Shown in pieces: positions 51,026 to 60,872 of a stretch of 64,000 bases of DNA. The stretch is from positions 7,486-71,485 of the forward strand of contig NZ_DFQV01000028.1 in NCBI RefSeq assembly GCF_002377945.1. Reading direction: 5' to 3'. The notes under the pieces were generated by a model. That model made no database searches, had not been told where the DNA came from, and saw nothing but the letters and a program-made list of their open reading frames with translations. Both the position numbers and the translations under genes were made by a program. How positions within the stretch are numbered: the stretch's first letter is position 1; each line of letters opens with the position of its first letter. This DNA comes from Psychrobacter sp. UBA3480 (GTDB taxonomy: Bacteria; Pseudomonadota; Gammaproteobacteria; Pseudomonadales; Moraxellaceae).

Positions 51026-51958
51026 ATGCAAAAGAACAAAAGCATCAAAATGGCAGTAAGCTTGGCACCTGCAGGATGGGCGCAAACATTTATTAAAAAA
51101 GTACCAACCATTCAAAAAGATCTTGTAGATGCAGCTGATCACTTTCAAAAGAATGTCAGTAAAAAACGTTGGAGCGAATGGTCGTTAATGCCAATGATAG
51201 GCTGGTACTCTATCGCTGCTGGTTTGTTTGATTTCAAAGATAATGAAGGACAAATGACGGCAGAGGAATACAAAGACCTTTGCATGTTTGTTGCTGCGAT
51301 GGCTTGGTCTTACGAGCAAAGAACCTATGTTATCAATAACAAGGTTGAGGATAGCAATAGCAGCAACCTATCAGTATTAAAGATGCCGTCACGCGCACTA
51401 CTGAACCTGACTCAAGGTCATAAGTATGGTTTCTACATCTCACTTGATAACGAAATTGTAGAAGAAGGGGAGTTTAGTAATCGACCTTCACCAAAAGGCC
51501 CAATACAAAAAGAAGGGATCTTGAAGGTTGATGGCATGATGGTCGTGATGATAGATGAGATGTCACCACCTACGTTTGAGACTAAAGCTGAGTTTATGCT
51601 GGTACTGATCAGTGGAGACGCTATCAACACTATTTTCATAAAAGTTGGCGATTGGACGATTGAGGAAGCGATCATTCAACACCTTAATTTAGATTTGGAA
51701 ATGACAGAAACTCAAGCTAAAGAGCATATTGTTTCATACGCATCTGTCTTAAACGTGCTGATGTTTTTCTGCACCAATCAAACGGAATTCCTTGTACCTA
51801 AAGATGTTGCTAGTAGAGAAAAGAGTATCGATCCTGGTGTAATCAATCCAGACGTGCGCTTCTTAAAGTTTGATACTGTTTTAGGTGATGGTAATAGAGA
51901 CTGGCTGGCGGTTGAGACTGATGGTTGGGTTGATGTTGAATTAGCGGCAATAAACTAA
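51026..51958 (+). CDS. Hypothetical protein
   Basis: 310 residues; AAGGA nine bases before the ATG. Soluble, with an N-terminal helical region containing many Trp (RWSEWSLMPMIGWYSIAAGLF, MAWSYEQRTYVI). A strand-rich middle (GFYISLDNEIVEEGEFSN, ILKVDGMMVVMIDEMSPPTFETKAEFMLVLIS) and an acidic C-terminus follow. No domain recognised. The 92-base gap upstream could hold its own promoter, but none of the shared family is seen. It is followed after 19 bases by the 51978 gene. Confidence 0.75.
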   Translation: MQKNKSIKMAVSLAPAGWAQTFIKKVPTIQKDLVDAADHFQKNVSKKRWSEWSLMPMIGWYSIAAGLFDFKDNEGQMTAEEYKDLCMFVAAMAWSYEQRTYVINNKVEDSNSSNLSVLKMPSRALLNLTQGHKYGFYISLDNEIVEEGEFSNRPSPKGPIQKEGILKVDGMMVVMIDEMSPPTFETKAEFMLVLISGDAINTIFIKVGDWTIEEAIIQHLNLDLEMTETQAKEHIVSYASVLNVLMFFCTNQTEFLVPKDVASREKSIDPGVINPDVRFLKFDTVLGDGNRDWLAVETDGWVDVELAAIN

Positions 51959-51977
51959 TAGCGAAACAGGTGACAGC

Positions 51978-52403
51978 ATGGCTTCAAAATACGGACAGAT
52001 AGCGAGTGAAAACTTAATTGATATCATCACTCGAAAGAAAATACTTGAGGCGCGAGGGCTAAGCTTTGGGGCAGCCACTGATGCAGGCCTTAACCCGAGT
52101 GTTTATGAGTATCGGAACTTATCAGTAGGGGAGGTTGAAGCCCGGCTTGATTTCAAGATCTGGAATAAAGGTTCGGCGCTATCACTTCATTTCACAGACC
52201 TTAGAAGTAATAGAACCTTCAAAGTCGGAGTTTTTAAAAATAAAGACGCCGATATTTATTCGGACAGAGCAGGTAATATCGACTTCTCAGCTGCAGGCAT
52301 CAATGGTTCAGTATATAAAATTGAAATAGTGACCAGTGGTGCAAGCAATTTTGCTATAAAAACTGCTAAACTATCATTTAGTAACGAATACTTACTAAAA
52401 TAA
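51978..52403 (+). CDS. Small beta-rich hypothetical protein
   Basis: 141 residues, AGGTG six bases before the ATG. Alternating polar and hydrophobic strands (EARLDFKIWNKGSALSLHF, RTFKVGVFKNKDADIYSD, YKIEIVTSGASNFAIKTAKLSF) suggest a small beta-sandwich or jelly-roll fold. No catalytic motif. It lies between the 51026 and pentapeptide genes in the same run. Confidence 0.7.
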   Translation: MASKYGQIASENLIDIITRKKILEARGLSFGAATDAGLNPSVYEYRNLSVGEVEARLDFKIWNKGSALSLHFTDLRSNRTFKVGVFKNKDADIYSDRAGNIDFSAAGINGSVYKIEIVTSGASNFAIKTAKLSFSNEYLLK

Positions 52404-52426
52404 TTCTAGCAAACAGGCCATTAACC

Positions 52427-53317
52427 ATGAAACTAACTACTAGCAAGCTAACTAGTGCTTTACTGAAACTGGCGGGCAAACAGTACCGCCCTGATGCAAG
52501 CATCGACTATTCAAAGCGTGATTTAACAGATGAAAATTTCTTAGACAACAACGTCAAAGGATTAAGTTTTTACCAGTCAGACCTAACGGGTGTGGATTTT
52601 ACACATGCCACCGCCACGCAATGCTTGTTTGATGAGGCAATTATGGTTGGTGCTGTATTAGACAATGCTGACTGCACAGGCTCTAGTTTTGAGAAGATTA
52701 AAGCTAAGAACCTAACACTCAAAAATACAAACTTAACGGACACGGCTTTTTATCAAGTAAGGTTGATGTGTATTGATTTTGGAGCGGCGGTCATGCATAA
52801 GACTGCGTTTAGAGCAAGCGACTTGTCTCATAGTGATTTGTCAAAAATCGACATAGCTAAATGTGATTTCTCTATAACGCGATTGAACGGATGCAACCTA
52901 ACAGGCTTAGACCTAAGTGACTGTAGTTTCAACGTAGTCAAATTTATCGCTGCCAACATGGATGACGTTACCCTTAGCGGCGCATATTTCAATACAGTTA
53001 ATTTTGATAATGCCTTACTTACCAATACCGACTGCCAAAATACTACCTTTGATCATTGCAGCCTAGAACACACTATTGCAAGCAACAGTAATTTTGAAGG
53101 CTCGAAGTTCATAAAAAGCAACCTTGAATGGGTAGATTTTACGAACAGCAACCTACGTGGCGTTGATTTTAGCGGCTCAAGCGTCGATGGCGCAGATTTT
53201 GAAGGTGCTGACCTTACTGGCGCAAACTTCACTGGTGTTTTTGCTGAAAGTCTAAAATTGAGCGACGAACAAAAAAGCGTCGTTATCGGGCTACATCCAT
53301 GTTGGCAAGCGGGTTAA
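52427..53317 (+). CDS. Pentapeptide-repeat protein
   Basis: 296 residues. From about 20 to 275 the sequence follows the A(N/D)LXX pattern of a quadrilateral beta-helix: NLTLKNTNLTDTAFYQ, ASDLSHSDLSKIDIAKCDF, CNLTGLDLSDCSF, SNLRGVDFSGSSVDGADFEGADLTGANF in succession. Such proteins can mimic DNA (as Qnr and MfpA do, protecting gyrase) or serve as scaffolds; the sequence does not say which. The ribosome site is weak. It is the last gene before the Shango-type trio, from which it is separated by about 200 bases. Confidence 0.92.
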   Translation: MKLTTSKLTSALLKLAGKQYRPDASIDYSKRDLTDENFLDNNVKGLSFYQSDLTGVDFTHATATQCLFDEAIMVGAVLDNADCTGSSFEKIKAKNLTLKNTNLTDTAFYQVRLMCIDFGAAVMHKTAFRASDLSHSDLSKIDIAKCDFSITRLNGCNLTGLDLSDCSFNVVKFIAANMDDVTLSGAYFNTVNFDNALLTNTDCQNTTFDHCSLEHTIASNSNFEGSKFIKSNLEWVDFTNSNLRGVDFSGSSVDGADFEGADLTGANFTGVFAESLKLSDEQKSVVIGLHPCWQAG

Positions 53318-53516
53318 TACCTCTACTCAAACCTTTCAAGCTAGCAAAATAACGTTAGGAATGCCGGCACCATGCCGACGTTTTCAAAAAAAAGTACAGA
53401 ATAAATAGAACTCACGATAAGCGTTCAAATGATTGTCTTATGGCTATTTATTATCTAGGCGGCTTTTCATTAATAGTGGAGGGTACGCCATAACTGACTT
53501 ATACGATGAAATCACT

Positions 53517-55916
53517 ATGAGTAATAACAAAAACGACGACCGGTATGACGAGTTTACTCAATTCGACACGCTTCAACAGTATGGCGAAAGAAGACTTAGA
53601 AACGAGATTAAGATTGCCAGACCAAAACCTATCAGCGAAAAACCCTTAAATACGAAGCCACCTGCTAAAAAGTCGTCAAGCATCCTATCTGGCTTCAAAG
53701 AGTTCTTTATGAATGCGGCCACATCCACCAATGTTGTTGACGATCATGTTAGCAGCGAGGGCGTATGGGTAGGCTGGCAAGAAAAAGCCACCGTACATGA
53801 CCGCAGCATTGATGGCGGGTTCTTCTACTTAGCAGAAAGCCATAGTGGAGCGTTTGGACAAGATAACCCATCAGAGGTCGTCTTAGACAAAGATGCAGCC
53901 ATTAGCCAAAGCCTACCGTACGCCCTAGATTGTTATAAAGACGATAGCCTCAGTTACTGGCCCAGTTATTCAAAACTGTCTGTTCGTTGCCGTGGGGTTT
54001 ACTTAGACTGGCTTGCATCGTCCCGAAATAATACTCAAATACCTCTAGGCTATGTTTTTATCTATTTTAGCGGGCTTGAATATCGCGTCATCAATGAGCA
54101 TAAGTCGATCAACGATGATGAGTTCATCACTATCTACAAAGAAGTGGTACGCCTGTATAACACCTATGGCAGTAATTACTCATTCGCCAATTTCAGCGCT
54201 AATTTTGCAAGCTACATGAGAGCGTTGCGCCCAGAGCTTATCAAGAGCTATGACAGCAACAGAATCCAAGAGACCAGCGGCATCATTAACAAGGCTGAGT
54301 CTGGTGTAGAGCTGCAGATATCTAAGAAAATCAGGGATGATGAGCCAATCACTCCAAGCCTTGCTTTGGCATGGGTTAAAAGAAGCACTCAATTTAGTAC
54401 CACAACAGTCCATAAAAGAATGGAAAGTGAGTTTGAGTTTTTATTCACAGACTCTTTTAATAAAGAGTTTCCAAATGGGTTGATACTGAAAAATAATGGC
54501 AGCTCACTCAGCCGAGTTTACGATCCTAGTAACTACGCCATCACAAAAACATCATTTCCCTTTAGCGCGCTACCAAACCCTCAGACCTACACCATACCTT
54601 TTAGAAAGCTAATAGGGATAGCTGAGAGATCTAGTGCGGCATTGGCTGCTGCAAGTCGCTACTTAGGGAAAAACGACAACAACCATAAGAGTTTGGATTT
54701 CATTGCCTTATTGCCGCAGCCGCTTATTGCACACAAGGCTGCAAACAACGACACAATGATGGATGGCCTGAAAGATTGGGCTTATCGTGTGGTTGCTCGT
54801 GATGGCGGCCTGACGACGACCACAGAGCTATGGGCTAAGATAAAGAGCCCTCTCATCAATAATAGCGAAACCGCAGCAGCTGACGATAAGAGTTTTCAAA
54901 AAGACAGCCGCGCGATGTCAGTGTTATTAGAAGCGCTTGGCTACGGTGTTGCGCCTGATAAGCGCTACCATGATGAGGATATGAACCGGTTTGAGTCTAT
55001 CGTATTATTCAAAAGCTGGCATGAGGACGATATTTTTGTTGGTCCCTCATATTATGATGCCAAATCAATCATTGCTTTAGCTTGTGTGATCGCTAAAACC
55101 AATGACGATACACCTAATGAGACCGACAACCTCACACAAATTGATGTTTTTGGTACGGCCGCGGCTATCATGGCATGTATCGATAAACACCTAGATATTA
55201 CTGAATATGAGATGTCGTCACTAAGTGCTTATGCCTTGTGGCGTTTAACCAACAACAATAGCAAAGTTCAGCTCAAGCCTAAGAAAGACCACTTTAGAAG
55301 TGTCACCAGCCTGGAGGCGGCCAATTTGATTATTGAGGCGGCTTTCTCTGATACCAACTTTAATAAGCATCGAATCAACAAGGCTCAAAAGGTTTTTGTG
55401 TACTTAGGTGGCAGTAAAGGCGGCTTACCAAGCATCATCCATCGTCTGCAGACATCAGGCAGTATCGCAGGGGAAGAGCCGTCTGGCGGCGCGGCATTAG
55501 ATTTCGATAAGCTCAAGCAGTACGAAAACGAGACTAAAAATTCAGCTCAAATGCTCAACACCGTTTTTTCAGACGACTCTGAGACTTCGATCGAGCCTGT
55601 AGTCAATTCCGATAAGGCAGCAACAATGACGCCTATCGAGACTCCAAAGCAAACCGATACCGCTGTTTTGAATGAAGCACAAGATGATGGTTTGGACAGC
55701 GCTCACAGACAGCTATATCAAACCTTAATACAAAAAGAGGTTTGGAGTCGTGATGAGGTTGCTGAGATGTGCAAAGCCTTAAATCTGATGCTAAGCGGCG
55801 CAATAGAGACTATCAACGACTGGTCTTTTGACCGTATCGATGAGGCGGTCATTGAAGAAGATAGTGAAATCACTGTTGATATTGAGTCAGTCGAAGAACT
55901 CAACAAACTAAACTAA
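53517..55916 (+). CDS. sngA: Shango SngA-like TerB-domain protein
   Basis: 799 residues from the ATG at 53517; a TTG at 53433 would add 28 residues, and neither start has an ideal ribosome site. Residues 80-330 (VWVGWQEKATVHDRSIDGGFFYLAE, YWPSYSKLSVRCRGVYLDWLASSRNN, GYVFIYFSGLEYR) match the N-terminal domain found with TerB proteins (TerB_N). The C-terminal part (LYQTLIQKEVWSRDEVAEMCKALNLMLSGAIETIND) fits the TerB_C region. The order TerB protein, ATPase, helicase is that of the Shango anti-phage system. The next gene starts 23 bases downstream. Confidence 0.82.
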   Translation: MSNNKNDDRYDEFTQFDTLQQYGERRLRNEIKIARPKPISEKPLNTKPPAKKSSSILSGFKEFFMNAATSTNVVDDHVSSEGVWVGWQEKATVHDRSIDGGFFYLAESHSGAFGQDNPSEVVLDKDAAISQSLPYALDCYKDDSLSYWPSYSKLSVRCRGVYLDWLASSRNNTQIPLGYVFIYFSGLEYRVINEHKSINDDEFITIYKEVVRLYNTYGSNYSFANFSANFASYMRALRPELIKSYDSNRIQETSGIINKAESGVELQISKKIRDDEPITPSLALAWVKRSTQFSTTTVHKRMESEFEFLFTDSFNKEFPNGLILKNNGSSLSRVYDPSNYAITKTSFPFSALPNPQTYTIPFRKLIGIAERSSAALAAASRYLGKNDNNHKSLDFIALLPQPLIAHKAANNDTMMDGLKDWAYRVVARDGGLTTTTELWAKIKSPLINNSETAAADDKSFQKDSRAMSVLLEALGYGVAPDKRYHDEDMNRFESIVLFKSWHEDDIFVGPSYYDAKSIIALACVIAKTNDDTPNETDNLTQIDVFGTAAAIMACIDKHLDITEYEMSSLSAYALWRLTNNNSKVQLKPKKDHFRSVTSLEAANLIIEAAFSDTNFNKHRINKAQKVFVYLGGSKGGLPSIIHRLQTSGSIAGEEPSGGAALDFDKLKQYENETKNSAQMLNTVFSDDSETSIEPVVNSDKAATMTPIETPKQTDTAVLNEAQDDGLDSAHRQLYQTLIQKEVWSRDEVAEMCKALNLMLSGAIETINDWSFDRIDEAVIEEDSEITVDIESVEELNKLN

Positions 55917-55939
55917 ATTAAACCAGATAGGAATAGACC

Positions 55940-57256
55940 ATGGCTACCGGCAGAATTAAAACCAAAGATAGAAACGCGATCATTCAATCACTAAAATCAG
56001 GGGTAACACCCAGAACGGGCATTCAACATATCCAGGTTGGACGTTTCAATGAGCTTCAAGCGTTAATTAAAGACATTGATGATATCGCAGATGGCGGTGC
56101 CGCATTCAGACTGGTCATTGGTGATTACGGTTCAGGTAAAACATTCTTCTTGAGTGTTGTACGATCCATCGCGCTTGAGAAAAAGCTTGTGACCATCAAT
56201 GCTGACTTATCACCTGATAGACGTATTCACGCCAGCGGCGGGCAAGCCAAGGCATTGTATTCAGAGTTGATGCGCAATATGTCTACTCGAAACAAACCCG
56301 ATGGTAATGCTTTATCTAGCGTGGTTGAGGGTTTTATCAGTATTAGCAGACAAGAGGCTGATGAATTAGGCGTACCTACTACTGACGTAATCCGTGGCAA
56401 GCTATCAAAGCTGACCGAGCTTGTCGGTGGCTACGACTTTGCCAAGGTTATCGAAAACTATTGGACAGGGTATGAAAACGGCGACGATACCTTGAAGTCA
56501 AACGCTATACGCTGGCTTCGCGGCGAGTATGAGACCAAGACAGATGCCAGACGTGACTTGGGCGTTAGAAGCATTATTGACGACGCCGCGTTCTACGACT
56601 CACTAAAGCTATTAAGCTTGTTTGTTCAACAGACTGGCTATAAGGGGTTATTGGTTAACCTCGATGAGCTGGTGAACCTATACAAATTAAATAGCTCAGC
56701 TGCACGCAAATCTAACTACGAGCAGGTATTGCGCATCCTAAATGACTGCAGACAAGGTAGTGCTGAAAATATTGGCTTCTTGTTAGGCGGTACACCTGAA
56801 TTCTTGCTTGATACCCGTAAAGGGCTATACAGCTATGATGCACTGCAGACCCGCCTAGCTGGTAACAGTTTTGCTGAAAAAGCAGGGGTTATTGATTATT
56901 CAGCACCGGCGTTACATCTTGCAAACCTAACACCAGAAGAGCTATACATCCTACTTAAGAACCTAAGACATGTTTACGCGGGCGGGGATGAAGAGAAGTA
57001 CCTGGTGCCAGACGAATCGCTACAGTCATTCCTGCAGCATTGCAGTAAGACTATTGGTGAGAGTTACTTTAGAACACCGCGAAATACCATTAAAGCCTTC
57101 TTGGACATGCTGACGGTCATCGATCAACAACCCGACATCTCTTGGGATGATTTGATAGAAAGCACCACCATTGCCGCTGAGATTGCATCTGATGCCGACA
57201 TAGAGGTATCAGAAAGCGATAGCCGTAATGATGAGTTCACAAACTTCACCCTATAA
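55940..57256 (+). CDS. sngB: Shango SngB-like ATPase (DUF2791/BrxD-related)
   Basis: 438 residues, AGGA seven bases before the ATG. Walker A is GDYGSGKT (residues 61-68) and Walker B GLLVNLDELVNL (D242, E243), with a sensor-like strand IGFLLGGTPEFLLD. The start (NAIIQSLKSGVTPRTGIQHIQVGR) and the overall pattern match BREX BrxD/DUF2791 ATP-binding proteins, the family of the Shango ATPase. In these systems it probably senses infection or remodels partners using ATP. A terminator-like hairpin at 57277 separates it from the helicase, but the gap is only 73 bases. Confidence 0.85.
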   Translation: MATGRIKTKDRNAIIQSLKSGVTPRTGIQHIQVGRFNELQALIKDIDDIADGGAAFRLVIGDYGSGKTFFLSVVRSIALEKKLVTINADLSPDRRIHASGGQAKALYSELMRNMSTRNKPDGNALSSVVEGFISISRQEADELGVPTTDVIRGKLSKLTELVGGYDFAKVIENYWTGYENGDDTLKSNAIRWLRGEYETKTDARRDLGVRSIIDDAAFYDSLKLLSLFVQQTGYKGLLVNLDELVNLYKLNSSAARKSNYEQVLRILNDCRQGSAENIGFLLGGTPEFLLDTRKGLYSYDALQTRLAGNSFAEKAGVIDYSAPALHLANLTPEELYILLKNLRHVYAGGDEEKYLVPDESLQSFLQHCSKTIGESYFRTPRNTIKAFLDMLTVIDQQPDISWDDLIESTTIAAEIASDADIEVSESDSRNDEFTNFTL

Positions 57257-57276
57257 AGCCGACTGTTTGACGACTG

Positions 57277-57303
57277 ACCACTACTATCAAGGTAGTGGTT
57301 TTT
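57277..57303 (+). terminator. Hairpin between sngB and sngC
   Basis: ACCACTAC / GTAGTGGT stem with five T residues. It may reduce sngC expression relative to sngAB. Confidence 0.65.
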
Positions 57304-57329
57304 CGGAACATTACTAAGAAGGTTTGGTT

Positions 57330-59579
57330 ATGCAGCATAATGCAAATGAGCAATACCACAGGCTCGATGGCCGTATACGCAAATGGATGTTTAAACAGGG
57401 CTGGAGTGGGCTCAGAGACGTTCAAGTGGATGCCATACCGCCCATACTGAGTGGTAACATGGATGTTGTGATCAGCGCCTCAACAGCTGCTGGCAAGACA
57501 GAGGCTTTCTTCCTACCCGCCATTAGTGCCGTTCTTGATTCTAGAGAAGCCAACAAGAATGGTGATAGCGATGGTATCGATATCATCTATATCAGCCCCC
57601 TAAAAGCATTAATCAATGATCAGTATCGTAGGCTTGAGAGCTTATCTGAGTTAACAGACATACAGATCACTTCTTGGCATGGCGATAGCTCTGCTAGTGC
57701 TAAGCAAAAGCTACGAAAGAAACCTACTGGCATAGTGCTAATCACGCCTGAGTCATTAGAGGCAATGCTAATCAATCACCCCAGTTGGGCTCGTAAAGCC
57801 TTTAAAAACCTCAAGTATGTGGTCATCGATGAGTTTCATGCATTCTTAGGTACTGAGCGTGGGCATCAACTCATCTCTTTACTTACTCGCCTAGACTATG
57901 TATCCCAGCGCGAGAAGAACCCAGCGGCGCGTGTCGCTTTGAGTGCAACACTTGGGAACATAGACAGCACACCTAAACTACTACGCCCGTCAGAAACCCT
58001 AGCTAGCATCATTATTAAAGAGCCTGATAGGCCGCCTAGCGCAAGAATACTTCTAAAAGGCATCATCAATCCATCTAGCGAGAACAAGGACGGTGTGAAG
58101 GCATACAATCGTCCTAGTAGCGAAAGACAGATAGCCGACGATCTCTATGAGTTTTGTCGTGGTAGAAATAATCTGGTTTTTGCAAACAGCCGAGGCCTAA
58201 CAGAGAGTTTGTCTGCCACGCTATCAGATGAATGCGGCTCCAACATCGTGCCTAACGAGTTCTTCCCGCATCATGGATCGTTATCAAAAGACCATAGAGA
58301 GAACTTAGAGCAAAGGCTGCAGAAATCACAGCACCCAACAACAGCTATTTGTACCATGACATTAGAACTTGGTATTGATATCGGTAAAGTAGATGCCGTA
58401 GTCCAGGTAACTAGCCCTCATACCGTATCAAGCCTAAGACAGCGATTAGGACGCTCGGGGCGGCGTGATGGCTACCCTCTGTTGAGGATGCTCATTGTTG
58501 AACAAGAGCTTGATGAGAAGTCCAGTTTTTCTATAGAGCTTCGATTTGAACTGGTGCAGTCATTAGCCATGCTACGGTTGCTACTGATTGATAACTGGTT
58601 TGAGCCACCTGATGTATCACTGATGCACTTCTCAACGCTTTTACATCAGATGCTGGCGGTGATCGCTCAGTATGGCGGTATCCAAGCGGGGCAGCTCTTT
58701 GAGCTTTTGTGTGTGAAAGGTGTATTTAATAACATCACATCAGCAGAGTTTATGACCCTGCTACGCGAGATGGGTAAAGGTGAGCTTGTCACACAGTTGA
58801 GCGATGGTCAGCTGGCACTTGGCGTCGTGGGAGAGAGAATAGTCGAACACTATACTTTCTATGCTGTGTTTAAATCGCCCGAGGAATATCGTGTGGTTTG
58901 TGGTCCAAAGACGATTGGCTCGATACCAGTCGATAACATACTTATGGCAGGTGAGTTTATTATCTTTGGCGGTAAGCGCTGGCAGGTGATAAGTACTGAC
59001 ATGCAAAATAAGGTTGTGGAAGTTCGATCGGTTAAAGGCGGTGGCCGGCCACCAATATTTGAAGGCAGTCCAGGCGGCGTTCACAGTCGTATCGCGCAAG
59101 AGATGTATCGCATCTACACAAAAGGCGATTACCGGGTAGAGAGAGGCGATAAGAAGTTAGATTTCATTGACCAGACAGCGCGTGAGTTGTTTTTAGAAGG
59201 CGTAAGTGCATTCAATAAATTTGATGTTGCGCATCAGACGATTGTGGAAAGAGATGGCAGCACCTATATTTTCGTATGGGCCGACAGAAAGATACTCAAT
59301 ACACTCTCTGCTATTTTAACGGGTGCTAGGTTCGGTTGTATGATTGACTACCAGTACATACAGGTGCTTAAAACCGACGAGGCTGAGATAAAAGCATTTC
59401 TAAAAGAGCTTCAAAAATCAGAGCTTCCAGCTGCTTACGACTTAGCAGAAATCATTGGTGGACTACAGATTGAAAAGTTTGACGAACACATACCAGAAGA
59501 ACTTCTTAAGATGGGCGTTTCTGCCAAAATGTTTGATGTTGACGGGTTAAAAGAATGGCTAGATAGTCAATCTTTTTAA
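57330..59579 (+). CDS. sngC: Shango SngC-like DEAD/DEAH helicase
   Basis: 749 residues from the ATG at 57330 (AGAAGG upstream); a TTG two codons earlier is less likely. An Lhr-like superfamily 2 helicase: motif I AAGKT (53-57), motif II DEFH (167-170), motif III SAT (205-207) and motif VI QRLGRSGRR (371-379). A winged-helix and extra C-terminal region follow (about 450-749). Together with the upstream TerB and ATPase genes it forms the Shango set, which protects against phage by an unresolved DNA-directed mechanism. A helicase of BREX (BrxHI) type is the near relative, but no other BREX genes are present. Confidence 0.88.
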   Translation: MQHNANEQYHRLDGRIRKWMFKQGWSGLRDVQVDAIPPILSGNMDVVISASTAAGKTEAFFLPAISAVLDSREANKNGDSDGIDIIYISPLKALINDQYRRLESLSELTDIQITSWHGDSSASAKQKLRKKPTGIVLITPESLEAMLINHPSWARKAFKNLKYVVIDEFHAFLGTERGHQLISLLTRLDYVSQREKNPAARVALSATLGNIDSTPKLLRPSETLASIIIKEPDRPPSARILLKGIINPSSENKDGVKAYNRPSSERQIADDLYEFCRGRNNLVFANSRGLTESLSATLSDECGSNIVPNEFFPHHGSLSKDHRENLEQRLQKSQHPTTAICTMTLELGIDIGKVDAVVQVTSPHTVSSLRQRLGRSGRRDGYPLLRMLIVEQELDEKSSFSIELRFELVQSLAMLRLLLIDNWFEPPDVSLMHFSTLLHQMLAVIAQYGGIQAGQLFELLCVKGVFNNITSAEFMTLLREMGKGELVTQLSDGQLALGVVGERIVEHYTFYAVFKSPEEYRVVCGPKTIGSIPVDNILMAGEFIIFGGKRWQVISTDMQNKVVEVRSVKGGGRPPIFEGSPGGVHSRIAQEMYRIYTKGDYRVERGDKKLDFIDQTARELFLEGVSAFNKFDVAHQTIVERDGSTYIFVWADRKILNTLSAILTGARFGCMIDYQYIQVLKTDEAEIKAFLKELQKSELPAAYDLAEIIGGLQIEKFDEHIPEELLKMGVSAKMFDVDGLKEWLDSQSF

Positions 59580-59609
59580 ATATTTACATATACTTAGCTG
59601 ATGCAGACT

Positions 59610-59634
59610 GAAAACCGACGTTATGTCGGTTTTC
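59610..59634 (+). terminator. Rho-independent terminator
   Basis: GAAAACCGAC / GTCGGTTTTC perfect stem over GTTAT; closes the Shango unit. Confidence 0.85.
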
Positions 59635-59740
59635 ATTTAATAACTACACGCAAACAGTTTCTTTGTTACTAAAATTTATATATAATTAGAAGATTGTTAT
59701 AGGCGATTACGAATAATTTATTTCACACTAGGACTTATGT

Positions 59741-60268
59741 ATGGACGGCCCGAAAAGACAATTACTAGCAAAATCTCTACTAACTGCATTACTCCCCATT
59801 ATTAGCAAGGCGCGCTTAAGTGAAGAAGATGGCTGCATGGCGTATGCCGTCTCCAAGAACGAAGTAAAAGGCTACGATGTTAGTGTTGGACTATCCCTGT
59901 ATAGCGACTTTGAACCAGTCAAACCATTCAAATACAACATATTCGATATAGGCTTCAATATTATTTTTAAGCAATGCATGTTCAATAACGAAGCACAGGC
60001 TTATGAATGGGCGTCGGAAGACTATGAGATCAATCACTCACCACACAATAGAAGTGTTGTTTGGGGCTGGCATGAGCCTGGTACTTACCGTCCTGAGCTG
60101 GCCGTGAAAGGCGTGAAAGATATCGGCCTTGGTGATGATAAGGCGATTGCTAAGCTTATATTTAATACGCTGGCTGAGAAACTAGATAAAGCCACTACGC
60201 TGACGTTTGCTAAGAAGGTTTTTGCATTGTCAGAATCAACCGCTATTCGACCTAATATGGTTAAGTAG
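59741..60268 (+). CDS. Hypothetical protein
   Basis: 175 residues with AGGA eight bases before the ATG. No recognised family. It has a helical N-terminus (LLAKSLLTALLPIISKARL), an aromatic strand-rich middle (GYDVSVGLSLYSDFEPVKPFKYNIFDIGFNIIF) and a helical end. No signal peptide. It is preceded by AT-rich promoter-like DNA with a TTACGAATAATTT tract reminiscent of, but not aligned with, the shared box. Confidence 0.68.
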   Translation: MDGPKRQLLAKSLLTALLPIISKARLSEEDGCMAYAVSKNEVKGYDVSVGLSLYSDFEPVKPFKYNIFDIGFNIIFKQCMFNNEAQAYEWASEDYEINHSPHNRSVVWGWHEPGTYRPELAVKGVKDIGLGDDKAIAKLIFNTLAEKLDKATTLTFAKKVFALSESTAIRPNMVK

Positions 60269-60321
60269 CTCGATGTATTTTTTTAAAGAAAGGCCAGTTA
60301 CGTTAGAAGCAAGGGTTTTCC

Positions 60322-60840
60322 ATGAATATTAATAGCAATAAATGCTTAAGCCTGCCGTTGCCACTCAGAAAGAACCTTTTATCTTACGACGAAACCATAC
60401 ATTACTGGAAGCTTCTCGACGGAAGATCAAATGACAAGAAAATTCTTTTAAGATCACTAATACATAGAAACATCATTAACATCTTGCCTGGTTATAAACC
60501 CAACAGACTCGACTGCGTGCGAATTAACGATAAGAGCTATACCGCTTATTTTAAACCTCAAATCAAAGGAGAGTTCTTATGCATAGACAACCAAGGACGA
60601 GAGTACTGGATGAGTGGGGATATGATCGGCCTGATAGCGACGATAAAATCATTCAAAGCTTATGCTGATAAAAATGAAGATGCGATCTTAATGAATATGA
60701 CGCAATCTATATTAAAAGATCTGTCTAATGAATTTAAAAGACTGGCAGGCCAGAGTGGCTTTCCATCAGTAAGCTCTCATAACATGGCAGTGGATATAAA
60801 GAATATACACACAGCCTTAAAACACTGGTTAAGCGCTTAA
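60322..60840 (+). CDS. Hypothetical protein
   Basis: 172 residues, AAGGG seven bases before the ATG. Basic and aromatic N-terminal half ([33 protein letters not shown]), a strand pair ([25 protein letters not shown]) and a helical C-terminus. Not recognised. It lies 32 bases before thyA on the same strand and is probably co-transcribed with it. Confidence 0.68.
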   Translation: MNINSNKCLSLPLPLRKNLLSYDETIHYWKLLDGRSNDKKILLRSLIHRNIINILPGYKPNRLDCVRINDKSYTAYFKPQIKGEFLCIDNQGREYWMSGDMIGLIATIKSFKAYADKNEDAILMNMTQSILKDLSNEFKRLAGQSGFPSVSSHNMAVDIKNIHTALKHWLSA

Positions 60841-60872
60841 CCAGCCACTTACATCAAAAGCAAGGAATATCA

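Noticed and set aside
51026..51958. An anti-CRISPR against Cas12a
   Set aside because: Moraxella carries AcrVA genes, but I see no resemblance to those I remember and the locus shows no self-targeting spacer by eye.
53517..59579. A BREX system (BrxD-like ATPase with BrxHI-like helicase)
   Set aside because: No PglX, PglZ, BrxA, BrxB or BrxC gene is present, and the first gene is a TerB-domain protein, which fits Shango better.
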